DNA from: Terrisporobacter vanillatitrophus
Lineage (GTDB): Bacteria > Bacillota > Clostridia > Peptostreptococcales > Peptostreptococcaceae
Length of the DNA: 64,000 nt
Assembly: GCF_051148895.1 (NCBI RefSeq)
Contig: NZ_CP154625.1
Location: 3,844,001 to 3,908,000 of the forward strand
Direction: 5' to 3'
Made by a program: the position numbers and the translations under genes. Each line of letters opens with the position of its first letter. Positions within the stretch are counted from its first letter, which is position 1. Below are positions 44,999 through 52,986 of the stretch, one piece after another. The notes under the pieces are model-generated. The model had not been told where the DNA came from, searched no databases, and was given only the letters and a program-made list of their open reading frames with translations.

Positions 44999-45079
44999 TT
45001 CAATTCTCCTAAAATCATTTATTAACTCGTAATTATAATTATTGGTATTATAAGTATATTTTATGTTATCACTTAATGT

Positions 45080-45117
45080 AAAAAAAATAAAGAGCCGTAT
45101 TTTATACAACTCTTTAT
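45080..45117 (-). terminator. Terminator after metK
   Basis: A 14-bp stem (45087-45100 with 45104-45117, two G-U pairs) followed by a U run on the minus strand. Confidence 0.85.
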
Positions 45118-45138
45118 CATTTATATTAATTATTAAAA

Positions 45139-46332
45139 TTATTTTGTTGAAGATTGTGATCTTAATGTTTCAGCTTTATCAGTTCTTTCCCATGGTAAAT
45201 CCACATCAGTTCTTCCAAAGTGACCATAAGCAGCTGTTTTTCTGTATATTGGTTTTCTTAAGTCTAAATCTCTTATTATAGCTCCTGGTCTTAAATCAAA
45301 GTTTTTGTTTATTAATTCAACTAGCTCAGCTTCAGAAACTTTTCCAGTTCCAAAAGTATCTACAAATATAGATAAAGGTCTAGCAACACCTATAGCATAA
45401 GCTAATTCTATTTCACACTTATCTGCAAGTCCAGCAGCTACTATATTTTTAGCAACGTATCTTGCAGCATATGCAGCAGATCTATCAACCTTAGTTGCAT
45501 CTTTTCCTGAGAATGCTCCACCACCGTGTCTAGCATATCCACCATAAGTATCTATTATTATTTTTCTTCCTGTTAAACCAGTATCTCCTTGTGGTCCACC
45601 TATTACGAATCTTCCTGTTGGATTTATATAAATTTTAGTTTCATCATCTAATAAATCTGCTGGTATAACTTCTTTTATTACTAACTCTATTAAATCTTTT
45701 CTTATAGTGTCATTATCTACATGTTCACTATGTTGAGTAGATATTAATATAGTATGTACTCTTACTGGCTTATTTCCATCGTACTCTACTGTAACTTGAG
45801 TTTTACCATCTGGTCTTAAATAATCTACAGTTTCATTTTTTCTTATTTCTGTTAATCTTCTAGATAACTTGTGTGCTAAAGATATAGGTAATGGCATTAA
45901 TTCTGGAGTTTCATTACATGCAAATCCGAACATTATACCTTGATCTCCTGCTCCTATAGCTTCTATTTCTTCTTCAGATTGTTCTCCACTTCTACTTTCT
46001 AAAGCCTCATCAACACCCATAGCTATATCTGATGATTGCTCATCTATAGCAGTTATAACAGCACAAGTTTGACTATCAAACCCATATTTAGCTCTTGTAT
46101 ATCCTATTTCTTTTACTGTCTGTCTAACTATTTTTTGTATATCTACATAAGCATTTGTAGATATTTCTCCTGCTACTAATACTAATCCTGTAGTAGTTGT
46201 TGTTTCACAAGCTACTCTTGATAAAGGGTCCTTCTCTAATAAAGCATCTAATATTGCATCTGAAATTTGGTCACACATTTTATCTGGATGACCTTCAGTT
46301 ACTGATTCCGATGTGAATAAATGTCTTGACAT
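45139..46332 (-). CDS. metK: S-adenosylmethionine synthetase
   Basis: Makes SAM from methionine and ATP. The 397-residue protein has FTSESVTEGHPDKMCDQISD at the N-terminus (signature GHPDK), the GAGDQGIMFG hexapeptide region near residue 121 and the P-loop-like GGGAFSGKDATKVDRS near 262. All typical, normal length. Single gene under a SAM-I riboswitch, so it is shut off by its product. Confidence 0.98.
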   Translation of the reverse strand: MSRHLFTSESVTEGHPDKMCDQISDAILDALLEKDPLSRVACETTTTTGLVLVAGEISTNAYVDIQKIVRQTVKEIGYTRAKYGFDSQTCAVITAIDEQSSDIAMGVDEALESRSGEQSEEEIEAIGAGDQGIMFGFACNETPELMPLPISLAHKLSRRLTEIRKNETVDYLRPDGKTQVTVEYDGNKPVRVHTILISTQHSEHVDNDTIRKDLIELVIKEVIPADLLDDETKIYINPTGRFVIGGPQGDTGLTGRKIIIDTYGGYARHGGGAFSGKDATKVDRSAAYAARYVAKNIVAAGLADKCEIELAYAIGVARPLSIFVDTFGTGKVSEAELVELINKNFDLRPGAIIRDLDLRKPIYRKTAAYGHFGRTDVDLPWERTDKAETLRSQSSTK

Positions 46333-46377
46333 GGTATTTCCTCCTTTTATTATCTATTTTTGTCAATTTGGGTAAAA

Positions 46378-46412
46378 ATAAAACCTCTTCTTTAACAGAA
46401 GAGGTTAATTAT
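46378..46412 (-). terminator. Riboswitch-controlled terminator before metK
   Basis: Minus-strand hairpin AACCTCTTCT / AGAAGAGGTT with a U-rich tail. Its 5' arm shares the AACCTC theme with sequence that could pair with the 3' side of P1 (GATGAGGT), as expected for an antiterminator switch. Confidence 0.85.
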
Positions 46413-46435
46413 CACATAAAAATTATAATTAACTA

Positions 46436-46543
46436 ACCTCATCTCTCTAACGTTTCCGTTAAGTAGGATTTAGCACCGTTCCCCAATATGGGAGTGGTTG
46501 CTGGGCTTCACAGGGCCTGTCCCTCTGCCTCTCTTGATAAGGT
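46436..46543 (-). ncRNA. SAM-I riboswitch (S-box)
   Basis: Minus-strand S-box blocks in order: P1 ACCTTATC with GATGAGGT, then AAGAGAGGCAGAGGGAC, GGCCCTGTGAAGCCCAGCA, AACCACTCC, GGTGCTAAATCC and the P4 region. All near consensus. Located upstream of metK with a terminator between. Confidence 0.97.
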
Positions 46544-46589
46544 GTAATCACGATTACACATATATTTTATTATTACTTTTAACAAGTAT

Positions 46590-46618
46590 ATGATAACCTT
46601 TTTTTTTTATAGTGTCAA
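46590..46618 (-). promoter_or_regulatory. Promoter of the SAM riboswitch-metK transcript
   Basis: Minus-strand TTGACA (46613-46618), 17-base spacer, TATCAT (46590-46595). Confidence 0.75.
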
Positions 46619-46748
46619 GAATTTATTTATTTTAAGAACACTATTTAAGCTTTCATCATATGATTATGTATAAGTGACTTTATGTTGATTAAAGTTATGT
46701 ATTTTTTTATTATGTAGTTCATATATTTTTGAAGGGAGGTAAGTTCCT

Positions 46749-47258
46749 ATGTATTTAGCCAAAGTGCATTATAAAAAAGAAAATGTTATAGAAATATTAA
46801 GCTTAATACTCAAAGATATAATTAATGAAAATACCGTTGTTATTTGTATAGGAACAGATCGTGCTATAGGAGATGCTTTAGGTCCTTTAGTCGGTACTAT
46901 GCTTAAAAATAGCGACTTTAAATACCCAGTTTACGGTACCCTAGATAATCCTATTCATGCCTTAAACATATATGAATCTTTTGATCAAATAAAAGAAAAG
47001 CATCCTAACAGTGAATTCTTAGCTATTGATGCCTGTTTAGGTTCTATAAATAATATAGGAAACATCCAAATTAGAAAAGGACCAATTCTTCCAGGTAAAG
47101 GCGTAGGTAAAAAACTCCCGCAAATTGGATCTCATTCAATTGTAGGTATTGTAGATAAAGTAGATGAAAATAATAGATTTTCATTTAATAATGTTCGACT
47201 TCATTTTATTTTAGAATTGGCTGAAACTATTGCTCTATCAATCTTACTCTCAACCTAA
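46749..47258 (+). CDS. yyaC: Spore protease YyaC-family protein
   Basis: A 169-residue protein related to the germination protease fold. Motifs: VVICIGTDRAIGDALGPLVG near residue 33 and AIDACLGS near 96, then GPILPGKGVGKKLPQIG near 113. Bacillus YyaC is made during sporulation. GGGAGG stands 9 bases before the ATG. It is one of few plus-strand genes here and lies divergent from metK, next to the sporulation block. Exact substrate unknown. Confidence 0.88.
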   Translation: MYLAKVHYKKENVIEILSLILKDIINENTVVICIGTDRAIGDALGPLVGTMLKNSDFKYPVYGTLDNPIHALNIYESFDQIKEKHPNSEFLAIDACLGSINNIGNIQIRKGPILPGKGVGKKLPQIGSHSIVGIVDKVDENNRFSFNNVRLHFILELAETIALSILLST

Positions 47259-47283
47259 TTAGAGTCATCTATGTACTTATATT

Positions 47284-47333
47284 AAAAAGGGCTGTACATA
47301 CTAATTAAAATTATTATGCCAGCCCTTTTATGC
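47284..47333. terminator. Bidirectional terminator between yyaC and mbl
   Basis: Stem AAAAGGGCTG with CAGCCCTTTT around a long AT-rich loop that can pair further. It sits between two convergent genes, and both sides have A or T tracts. Confidence 0.7.
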
Positions 47334-48361
47334 TATTTTTTATTTCTTCTTTTAAATGTTCCACCAGTTTCTAATAAATCTAATGTACTTAATGATGAAC
47401 CTGTTCCTCTTGCAACACAAGATAAAGGTTCGTCAGCAACAATTACTTTAATTCCTGTAGCTTCTTCAATTCTCTTATCTAGATTTCTTAATAAAGCTCC
47501 TCCACCAGTCATTACTATACCAGATGTACTTATATCTGCTGCCAATTCAGGTGGTGTTTTCTCTAGTACAACCTTAGTTGTAGCTACTATTTGCTTTATA
47601 CATTCTTCTAAAGCTTCTGCTATTTCTTCTGAGCTTACTTCTATAGTTTCTGGTAGACCTTTTATTATATTTCTACCACTTATTTTCATAAATTGTTCCT
47701 CACTATCTTTCATAGCTGTTCCAATTTCAACTTTTAGTTTTTCTCCACTTCTTTCACCTATAAGAAGATTATGCTTTTTCTTAATATAATCTACTATAGC
47801 AGTGTCAAACTTATCTCCACCTACTTTTATTGAGTCACTAACTACTGCTCCTCCAAGAGATATGACAGCTATGTCTGTAGTTCCTCCACCTATATCTATT
47901 ACCATATTTCCATTTGGTAAAGATATATCCATACCAGCACCAATTGCCGCTGCTATTGGTTCTTCTATTATATATACTTCTCTTGCTCCTGCTTCTCTAG
48001 TTGCTTCTTCTACTGCTCTTTTCTCAACTTCTGTTACACCTGTTGGCACACATACCATTATTCTTGGCATTACAAGTCTTCTAAACCCTTTTTTCTCAAC
48101 TATCTTCTCTGTAAAGTATTTTAACATTTTTTCAGTTGCTTCATAATCAGAAATAACACCATCTTTTAACGGCCTTATTGCCACTATATTTGCAGGTGTT
48201 CTACCTATCATTTTTCTTGCTTCATTTCCAACTGCTAAAACTGTGTTTGTATTTTTTTCAATTGCAACTACGGATGGTTCTTCTAGTACTATGCCTTTAC
48301 CATCTACATACACTAAGACATTTGCCGTACCTAAATCTATTCCTATATCTGCTCCAGCCAT
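47333..48361 (-). CDS. mbl: MreB/Mbl-family actin-like cell-shape protein
   Basis: Bacterial actin that guides peptidoglycan synthesis along the sidewall. The 342-residue protein has the phosphate-1 motif GIDLGTANVLVY near residue 7, the phosphate-2 motif IDIGGGTTDIAVI near 155 and the adenosine motif GIVMTGGGALLRNL near 285. A GGAG Shine-Dalgarno fits the ATG at 48361 rather than the upstream ATG at 48385. Its place just downstream of spoIIID equals that of mbl in Bacillus; the choice between mreB and mbl is by synteny. Confidence 0.93.
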   Translation of the reverse strand: MAGADIGIDLGTANVLVYVDGKGIVLEEPSVVAIEKNTNTVLAVGNEARKMIGRTPANIVAIRPLKDGVISDYEATEKMLKYFTEKIVEKKGFRRLVMPRIMVCVPTGVTEVEKRAVEEATREAGAREVYIIEEPIAAAIGAGMDISLPNGNMVIDIGGGTTDIAVISLGGAVVSDSIKVGGDKFDTAIVDYIKKKHNLLIGERSGEKLKVEIGTAMKDSEEQFMKISGRNIIKGLPETIEVSSEEIAEALEECIKQIVATTKVVLEKTPPELAADISTSGIVMTGGGALLRNLDKRIEEATGIKVIVADEPLSCVARGTGSSLSTLDLLETGGTFKRRNKK

Positions 48362-48461
48362 GTTTTCACTCCTTTTATTATTCATATATATTAAGCTTTA
48401 TTTGATTTCCCTTAAAAGACCTCTATGTTACAAGATATACAAAAAAATAATATAAGTCAAG

Positions 48462-48493
48462 AAAAAAATGCAGGTTTTATCCTACATTTTTTT
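48462..48493 (-). terminator. Terminator-like hairpin between spoIIID and mbl
   Basis: Stem AAAAAAATGTAGG / CCTGCATTTTTTT (48462-48474 with 48481-48493) on the minus strand, followed by U-rich sequence. It is closely similar to the hairpin at 48611-48643. Confidence 0.7.
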
Positions 48494-48610
48494 CTTATAT
48501 TATTTTTATTCTTGTTTTATATTATTATTTATTTTTATAATTTAATTTTTCTCATTCTTATGTCGTTTCTTATCATAAAACCTGAAATAATATTATTGGA
48601 TTAGAAACTT

Positions 48611-48643
48611 AAAAAAGTGCAGGATATACCTACACCTTTTTTT
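48611..48643 (-). terminator. Terminator at the end of spoIIID
   Basis: Minus-strand stem AAGGTGTAGG / CCTGCACTTT with a U tail; its 5' arm overlaps the spoIIID stop region. Confidence 0.7.
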
Positions 48644-48887
48644 CATTTTCATATTTAAGCTTTGTTGCCATACCACCTCGAATATGCCTTTCTGATTTAT
48701 TCTTTTCTAAAACTCTCTTAACCTCTAAAGCTAGAGAAGGATTGATTTCTTCTAATCGTTCCGTTACATCCTTATGAATAGTACTTTTACTTACACCAAA
48801 AGTTTTAGCTGTTTGTCTTACTGTAGTATTTTTTTCTAATATATATTTTGCTACAATAACAGCTCTTTCCTCTATATAGGATCTCAC
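48630..48887 (-). CDS. spoIIID: Stage III sporulation transcription factor SpoIIID
   Basis: Small DNA-binding regulator of the mother cell. Reads RSYIEERAVIVAKYI then TVRQTAKTFGVSKSTIHKD (helix-turn-helix, about residues 23-45) and the conserved RHIRGGMATKLKY near the C-terminus. The frame has upstream ATGs, but a GTG at 48887 follows a GGGGGG Shine-Dalgarno and matches the start of Bacillus SpoIIID (MHDYIKERT), giving 85 residues. Sits between spoIIQ-like and mbl genes as in other spore formers. Confidence 0.95.
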   Translation of the reverse strand: MRSYIEERAVIVAKYILEKNTTVRQTAKTFGVSKSTIHKDVTERLEEINPSLALEVKRVLEKNKSERHIRGGMATKLKYENEKKV

Positions 48888-48919
48888 TCCCTTCCCCCCT
48901 AACATCATATCCTTATTGA

Positions 48920-48946
48920 TATATATGAAAGTAAGTCAAAAAATAT
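48920..48946 (-). promoter_or_regulatory. Candidate sigma-E promoter of spoIIID
   Basis: Minus-strand ATATT (48942-48946), 14 bases, CATATATA (48920-48927), similar to sigma-E boxes. The -35 region lies in the U tail of the upstream terminator. Inferred from the known sigma-E control of spoIIID in Bacillus. Confidence 0.4.
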
Positions 48947-48980
48947 AACAGGTCCAATCAAATATGATTGAACCTGTTAA
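48938..48980 (-). terminator. Terminator after the spoIIQ-like gene
   Basis: A 15-bp stem, TAACAGGTTCAATCA with TGATTGGACCTGTTA (one G-U pair), 4-base loop and a U tail. Confidence 0.9.
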
Positions 48981-48983
48981 GCT

Positions 48984-49622
48984 TTATTCTAATAAACTCA
49001 TTGGATTAATAGCTATGTTATTTTTGTATGCTTCTAAGTGAACATGTACCCCACTTAAGCATTCTACATCACTAGTATTACCTGCATATCCTATACATTG
49101 GCCTTCTTTTATTTCATCGCCTTTTTTTACTATAATATTCTTACTTAAGCTAGAATATACAAATACAGTATCTTTGTCAGATTGAATTTTTATAGACATT
49201 CCATATTCATCATCATCATATACATCTAATACAGTACCAGTAGTTAGTGATTTAACCTCTTGATTTTCATTTGCTTCTATATCTATTGCTTTATGTATTT
49301 CCCAAACTTCTAAAGTTTCTGAATAGCTTGGCTCTTTTTCTGAATAACTTCTTATTACCTGATTTCCTAAGTAGCTTATTTTATTATGTTCAGCTTCTTT
49401 TGCTTTTGCTAAGTTTTGATCAGAACCTGTAGCAGTTGGAAGAACATCATTTTTCTCATCTTCAGTTAAATGTATTTCATCTTCACTTTTTGTTGGAGTA
49501 TTCTTTGATAATAAATCATCAATATTTTTATTGGTAAACCAAATTCCTCCAATGGCTAAAATACAGATACATATAAATAAGGATAAATAAAAAGCATCCT
49601 TTTCTAATAATTTCTTTTTCAT
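48984..49622 (-). CDS. spoIIQ: SpoIIQ-like M23 (LytM) peptidase
   Basis: Forespore-anchored protein expected to form the channel and zipper with SpoIIIAH during engulfment. One N-terminal membrane segment (about residues 11-30, with LSLFICICILAIGGIWF) is followed by a linker and a C-terminal LytM domain. Both metal motifs are intact: HKAID (HxxxD, near residue 109) and HVHLE (HxH, near 194). Bacillus SpoIIQ has lost the first His, while the C. difficile protein keeps it. Lies directly after spoIID. Confidence 0.9.
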   Translation of the reverse strand: MKKKLLEKDAFYLSLFICICILAIGGIWFTNKNIDDLLSKNTPTKSEDEIHLTEDEKNDVLPTATGSDQNLAKAKEAEHNKISYLGNQVIRSYSEKEPSYSETLEVWEIHKAIDIEANENQEVKSLTTGTVLDVYDDDEYGMSIKIQSDKDTVFVYSSLSKNIIVKKGDEIKEGQCIGYAGNTSDVECLSGVHVHLEAYKNNIAINPMSLLE

Positions 49623-49706
49623 GTTGTACCTCCAAATATATTAATACATATTTAGATTATTAACTAATAATTGGTATTTATACAACATTTTTACATTTTT
49701 AATATA

Positions 49707-50723
49707 TTAATACAAATCTTTTATATCACTACCTTTAAAATAGTGAAATAATATATCATAATACTTATATCCTTTTTTTGCCATTCCTTCTGCGCCCCAT
49801 TGGCTCATTCCTACGCCGTGACCATAACCTTTTACAGTAAAGTTCATTTCATCCTTATTATAATCTATAGTAAAGTTAGCAGAGTTTAAATTCAATATTT
49901 TTCTCATATTAGTTCCACTTATTTTTACATTTCCTACTTCAACCGTTTTAACACATCCACCTTCTGTCCTGTTCACTATACTTACTTGTTTATCTAATTC
50001 ATCTAAAGATATGGTTATCTGTGGATATATATTCTTTATGTATTTAATAAACTTACTTTTTTCTATTGAATAAGTAGTTAAGTATTTAGGTGATTGTTCT
50101 TCATATGGGCTACTAACAGATACTAAATATGGATATTGGGTAGAGAAAACATCTTTGCTATTTTCAGTTTTACCTGAAGAAGTTGAAAAATATAAAGGTA
50201 AAATTGCCTTATCATCATAAATTACAATTTGTCCCTTAGTATCATCTACTGCTTTTTTTACTTTAACGTAATCACTTTTTATCCAATCTTCACCCTTCAT
50301 CTTTTTCAAATCTTCATATGATGTATAAGCTTGGCAGTGAGCTGAGTTTGTACAAACTGTTGCATTTTTATGTCCAGATGTAATGTTATTTTCCATTTTA
50401 TACATAACATAAGTTCTGGCAGCTATAGCTTGAGCCTTTAAGGCTTCTACATCAAAGGTTGATGGCATTTCACTAGATAATACCCCATAAAGGTATTCTT
50501 CTATATCCATTTTATCTATTTCATTTTCCTTTACTTTATAAACATTAATATTTGGTGATTCTTTATCTACTTTTTCATAAGTAATATCTTTAGTAATTTT
50601 TTTAGTAATTCTATTCTTTACAGTTGAGGTCCCCGAGTCCCTATAAAATACTAAACTTCCAATTACTGATACCATAACCAACGAAAGAGATAGTAATAAA
50701 ATAAAAATAAAAGGCTTTTTCAT
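49707..50723 (-). CDS. spoIID: Stage II sporulation protein D (lytic transglycosylase)
   Basis: Part of the DMP peptidoglycan-remodelling complex that drives engulfment. One N-terminal membrane segment (about residues 5-25) and the SpoIID domain with EEYLYGVLSSEMPSTF near residue 75 (its Glu is the catalytic residue), AQAIAARTY near 97 and the C-terminal GYGHGVGMSQWGAEGMA block. Length 338 is normal. It is downstream of murA as in Bacillus. Confidence 0.96.
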   Translation of the reverse strand: MKKPFIFILLLSLSLVMVSVIGSLVFYRDSGTSTVKNRITKKITKDITYEKVDKESPNINVYKVKENEIDKMDIEEYLYGVLSSEMPSTFDVEALKAQAIAARTYVMYKMENNITSGHKNATVCTNSAHCQAYTSYEDLKKMKGEDWIKSDYVKVKKAVDDTKGQIVIYDDKAILPLYFSTSSGKTENSKDVFSTQYPYLVSVSSPYEEQSPKYLTTYSIEKSKFIKYIKNIYPQITISLDELDKQVSIVNRTEGGCVKTVEVGNVKISGTNMRKILNLNSANFTIDYNKDEMNFTVKGYGHGVGMSQWGAEGMAKKGYKYYDILFHYFKGSDIKDLY

Positions 50724-50789
50724 ATATCTTCCTCCTAAGATTTAAGCTTCTTAAATATATGAAAAAACCCATTTTTTTATTACTAATTG

Positions 50790-52040
50790 TTATTCAACTA
50801 TCTCTATATTACCGCCTAATGCAGTTATTTTTTTATCAATATCTACATATCCTCTTTGAATATGATAAATTTCTCCTATTTCAGTTTCACCTTCTGCTAT
50901 AAGACCACAAAGTATTAATGCAGCTCCAGCTCTTAAGTCCGTAGCATTTACTCTAGCTCCATTTAATTCCTCTACACCTTCTACAACAGCAGTTCTACCT
51001 TCTATTTTAATATTTGCACCCATTCTGTTGAATTCAGCAACATGCATAAATCTATTTTCAAATACTGTTTCTATAACTACTCCAGTTCCTTTTGCAACAG
51101 TAAGCATAGCCATAAATTGAGCTTGAACATCTGTTGGGAAACCTGGATGTGGTAAAGTTTTTATATCTATAGATTTTAATTTTTCTGGACCTATTACTCT
51201 TATAGAATTATCCATTTCTATAATTTCACAACCAGCTTCTCTTAATTTCGCTGTCACAGGCTTTAAATGTTCAAGAATTATATTTTCAATAGTTATATCA
51301 CCTTTTGTCATAGCTGCAGCCACCATAAAAGTAGCAGCTTCTATTCTATCAGGTATTACATCGTGTTCTGTAGCTTTTAATTCTTTTACACCTTTTATTC
51401 TTATTGTATTTGTTCCTGCACCTCTAACATCTGCTCCCATTTCATTTAAGAAGTTGGCTAAATCAACTATTTCTGGCTCTTCTGCGGCATTTTCTATTAT
51501 AGTAGTTCCTTCTGCTAATACTGCTGCCATCATTATATTTTCAGTAGCTCCTACTGATGGGAAATCTAGATATAACTTACTACCTTTTAGTCTATCTGTT
51601 TTAGCTTCTACAAATCCATGATCCATAACTACATTTGCACCTAAAGCTTTAAATCCTTTTAAATGTAAATCTATTGGTCTAGTACCTATAGCACATCCCC
51701 CTGGCATAGATATTTTAGTTTGATTAAATCTTGCTAGTAATGGTCCCATTACTAAGAAAGAAGCTCTCATCTTTCTAACTAATTCATATGGAGCATCATA
51801 AGTTGTTAAATTAGTTGCATCAACAGTTAATGTAGTTCCTTTATATTCAACTTCAGCACCTAAATGTCTTAATAAATCTGATATAACATGTACATCTTTT
51901 AAATTTGGTACTTCTCTAAGTACTGATTTTCCTTTTGCTAATAATGTTGCTGCTATTATTGGTAATACAGCATTTTTTGCACCATCTATTCTAACACTAC
52001 CTTTAAGTGGATTACTCTTTTTTACTATTATCTTAGCCAT
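50790..52040 (-). CDS. murA: UDP-N-acetylglucosamine 1-carboxyvinyltransferase
   Basis: First committed step of peptidoglycan synthesis and the target of fosfomycin. The 416-residue protein has GAKNAVLPIIAA near residue 20 and the active loop GGCAIGTRPIDLH near 114 containing the catalytic Cys. Normal length. Order ywmB-murA-spoIID-spoIIQ is as in Bacillus (murAA). Confidence 0.97.
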   Translation of the reverse strand: MAKIIVKKSNPLKGSVRIDGAKNAVLPIIAATLLAKGKSVLREVPNLKDVHVISDLLRHLGAEVEYKGTTLTVDATNLTTYDAPYELVRKMRASFLVMGPLLARFNQTKISMPGGCAIGTRPIDLHLKGFKALGANVVMDHGFVEAKTDRLKGSKLYLDFPSVGATENIMMAAVLAEGTTIIENAAEEPEIVDLANFLNEMGADVRGAGTNTIRIKGVKELKATEHDVIPDRIEAATFMVAAAMTKGDITIENIILEHLKPVTAKLREAGCEIIEMDNSIRVIGPEKLKSIDIKTLPHPGFPTDVQAQFMAMLTVAKGTGVVIETVFENRFMHVAEFNRMGANIKIEGRTAVVEGVEELNGARVNATDLRAGAALILCGLIAEGETEIGEIYHIQRGYVDIDKKITALGGNIEIVE

Positions 52041-52062
52041 TATTTGTCTCTCCTCATTAAAC

Positions 52063-52797
52063 TTAATAATCTAATTTTATTATTGGTGTAGCCATGTAGA
52101 TTAAAGTTTTATCTTCATTCTCGCTATACCTAATTCCTATATTTAAATTGATCTTATTCTCTAAATAATCTAAATCGTTTTCTGCTAACAAATTACTGTA
52201 TGCTGTAACAGAAACCAAGTTATTTTCTCTTACTCTGTCTATTTCCTTTGCATTCATATTATACAATATATTTTCTAAAATATCATTAGATTTATATAAT
52301 TGTAATTTTTTTGTATATTCTCCAGCCATACAAAGGTAAATCTGTACATCATTTGAACGTCTATGAAGTATATCATCTAAATTTCGATAAATATCTCCTA
52401 TATTTTTATATACCTTATTGCTTAATATGTCAATAATTATATAGTATTCTTTACTATTTTTTTTGATTGCTGTAAATGATACATTGTAAGAGCCCTCTTT
52501 AATTTGAGCATAGATTTTAACTTTATTGTCACTTTCTTCTCTCAATTTAATTTTATCTGCATTTAAGTTTAAAGAATTTACAATATCTGTGCACATACTT
52601 TCTATTTGTTTTTTGCTATTTACATTTGATACTACACAATTAATTTTTATATTATAAAATTTAAAATTTGCTTTTGTTTGCTCAAATGTGTTTATAAAAT
52701 TATCGGTCCAGTTATTATATTTTACACCTGCATAAGATGTAAATATTCCTATGATGAATAATAGTAAGAAAGTTGTAACAAATTTTATAACTTTCAT
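52063..52797 (-). CDS. YwmB-like protein, function unknown
   Basis: A 244-residue protein with one N-terminal hydrophobic segment (about residues 4-22, a signal peptide or anchor) and a mixed alpha/beta remainder without catalytic motifs that I recognise. The identification as YwmB (TATA-box-binding-like fold family) rests on position directly upstream of murA-spoIID-spoIIQ, as in Bacillus, plus length and secretion signal. Sequence similarity is weak. Probably exported; role unknown, possibly linked to envelope or sporulation. Confidence 0.55.
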   Translation of the reverse strand: MKVIKFVTTFLLLFIIGIFTSYAGVKYNNWTDNFINTFEQTKANFKFYNIKINCVVSNVNSKKQIESMCTDIVNSLNLNADKIKLREESDNKVKIYAQIKEGSYNVSFTAIKKNSKEYYIIIDILSNKVYKNIGDIYRNLDDILHRRSNDVQIYLCMAGEYTKKLQLYKSNDILENILYNMNAKEIDRVRENNLVSVTAYSNLLAENDLDYLENKINLNIGIRYSENEDKTLIYMATPIIKLDY

Positions 52798-52923
52798 AGT
52801 AAATCCCCCTTAATAAGTTGTTTGTGTTAGCTTTTATTTAAATTATTGACATTATCAAAAAGGATATACGATTTAATATAATTAAAATTAATATTTTTAA
52901 TATACTAAATAATTGTTTAAGAA

Positions 52924-52956
52924 CAAAAAGGTTATATACTTTCAGTATATAACCCT
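52924..52956 (-). terminator. Terminator after glmS
   Basis: Perfect 11-bp stem (52930-52940 with 52944-52954), 3-base loop and UUUUU on the minus strand. Confidence 0.88.
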
Positions 52957-52986
52957 CTATATTATTTATTATCTAATTGTTTCCTA

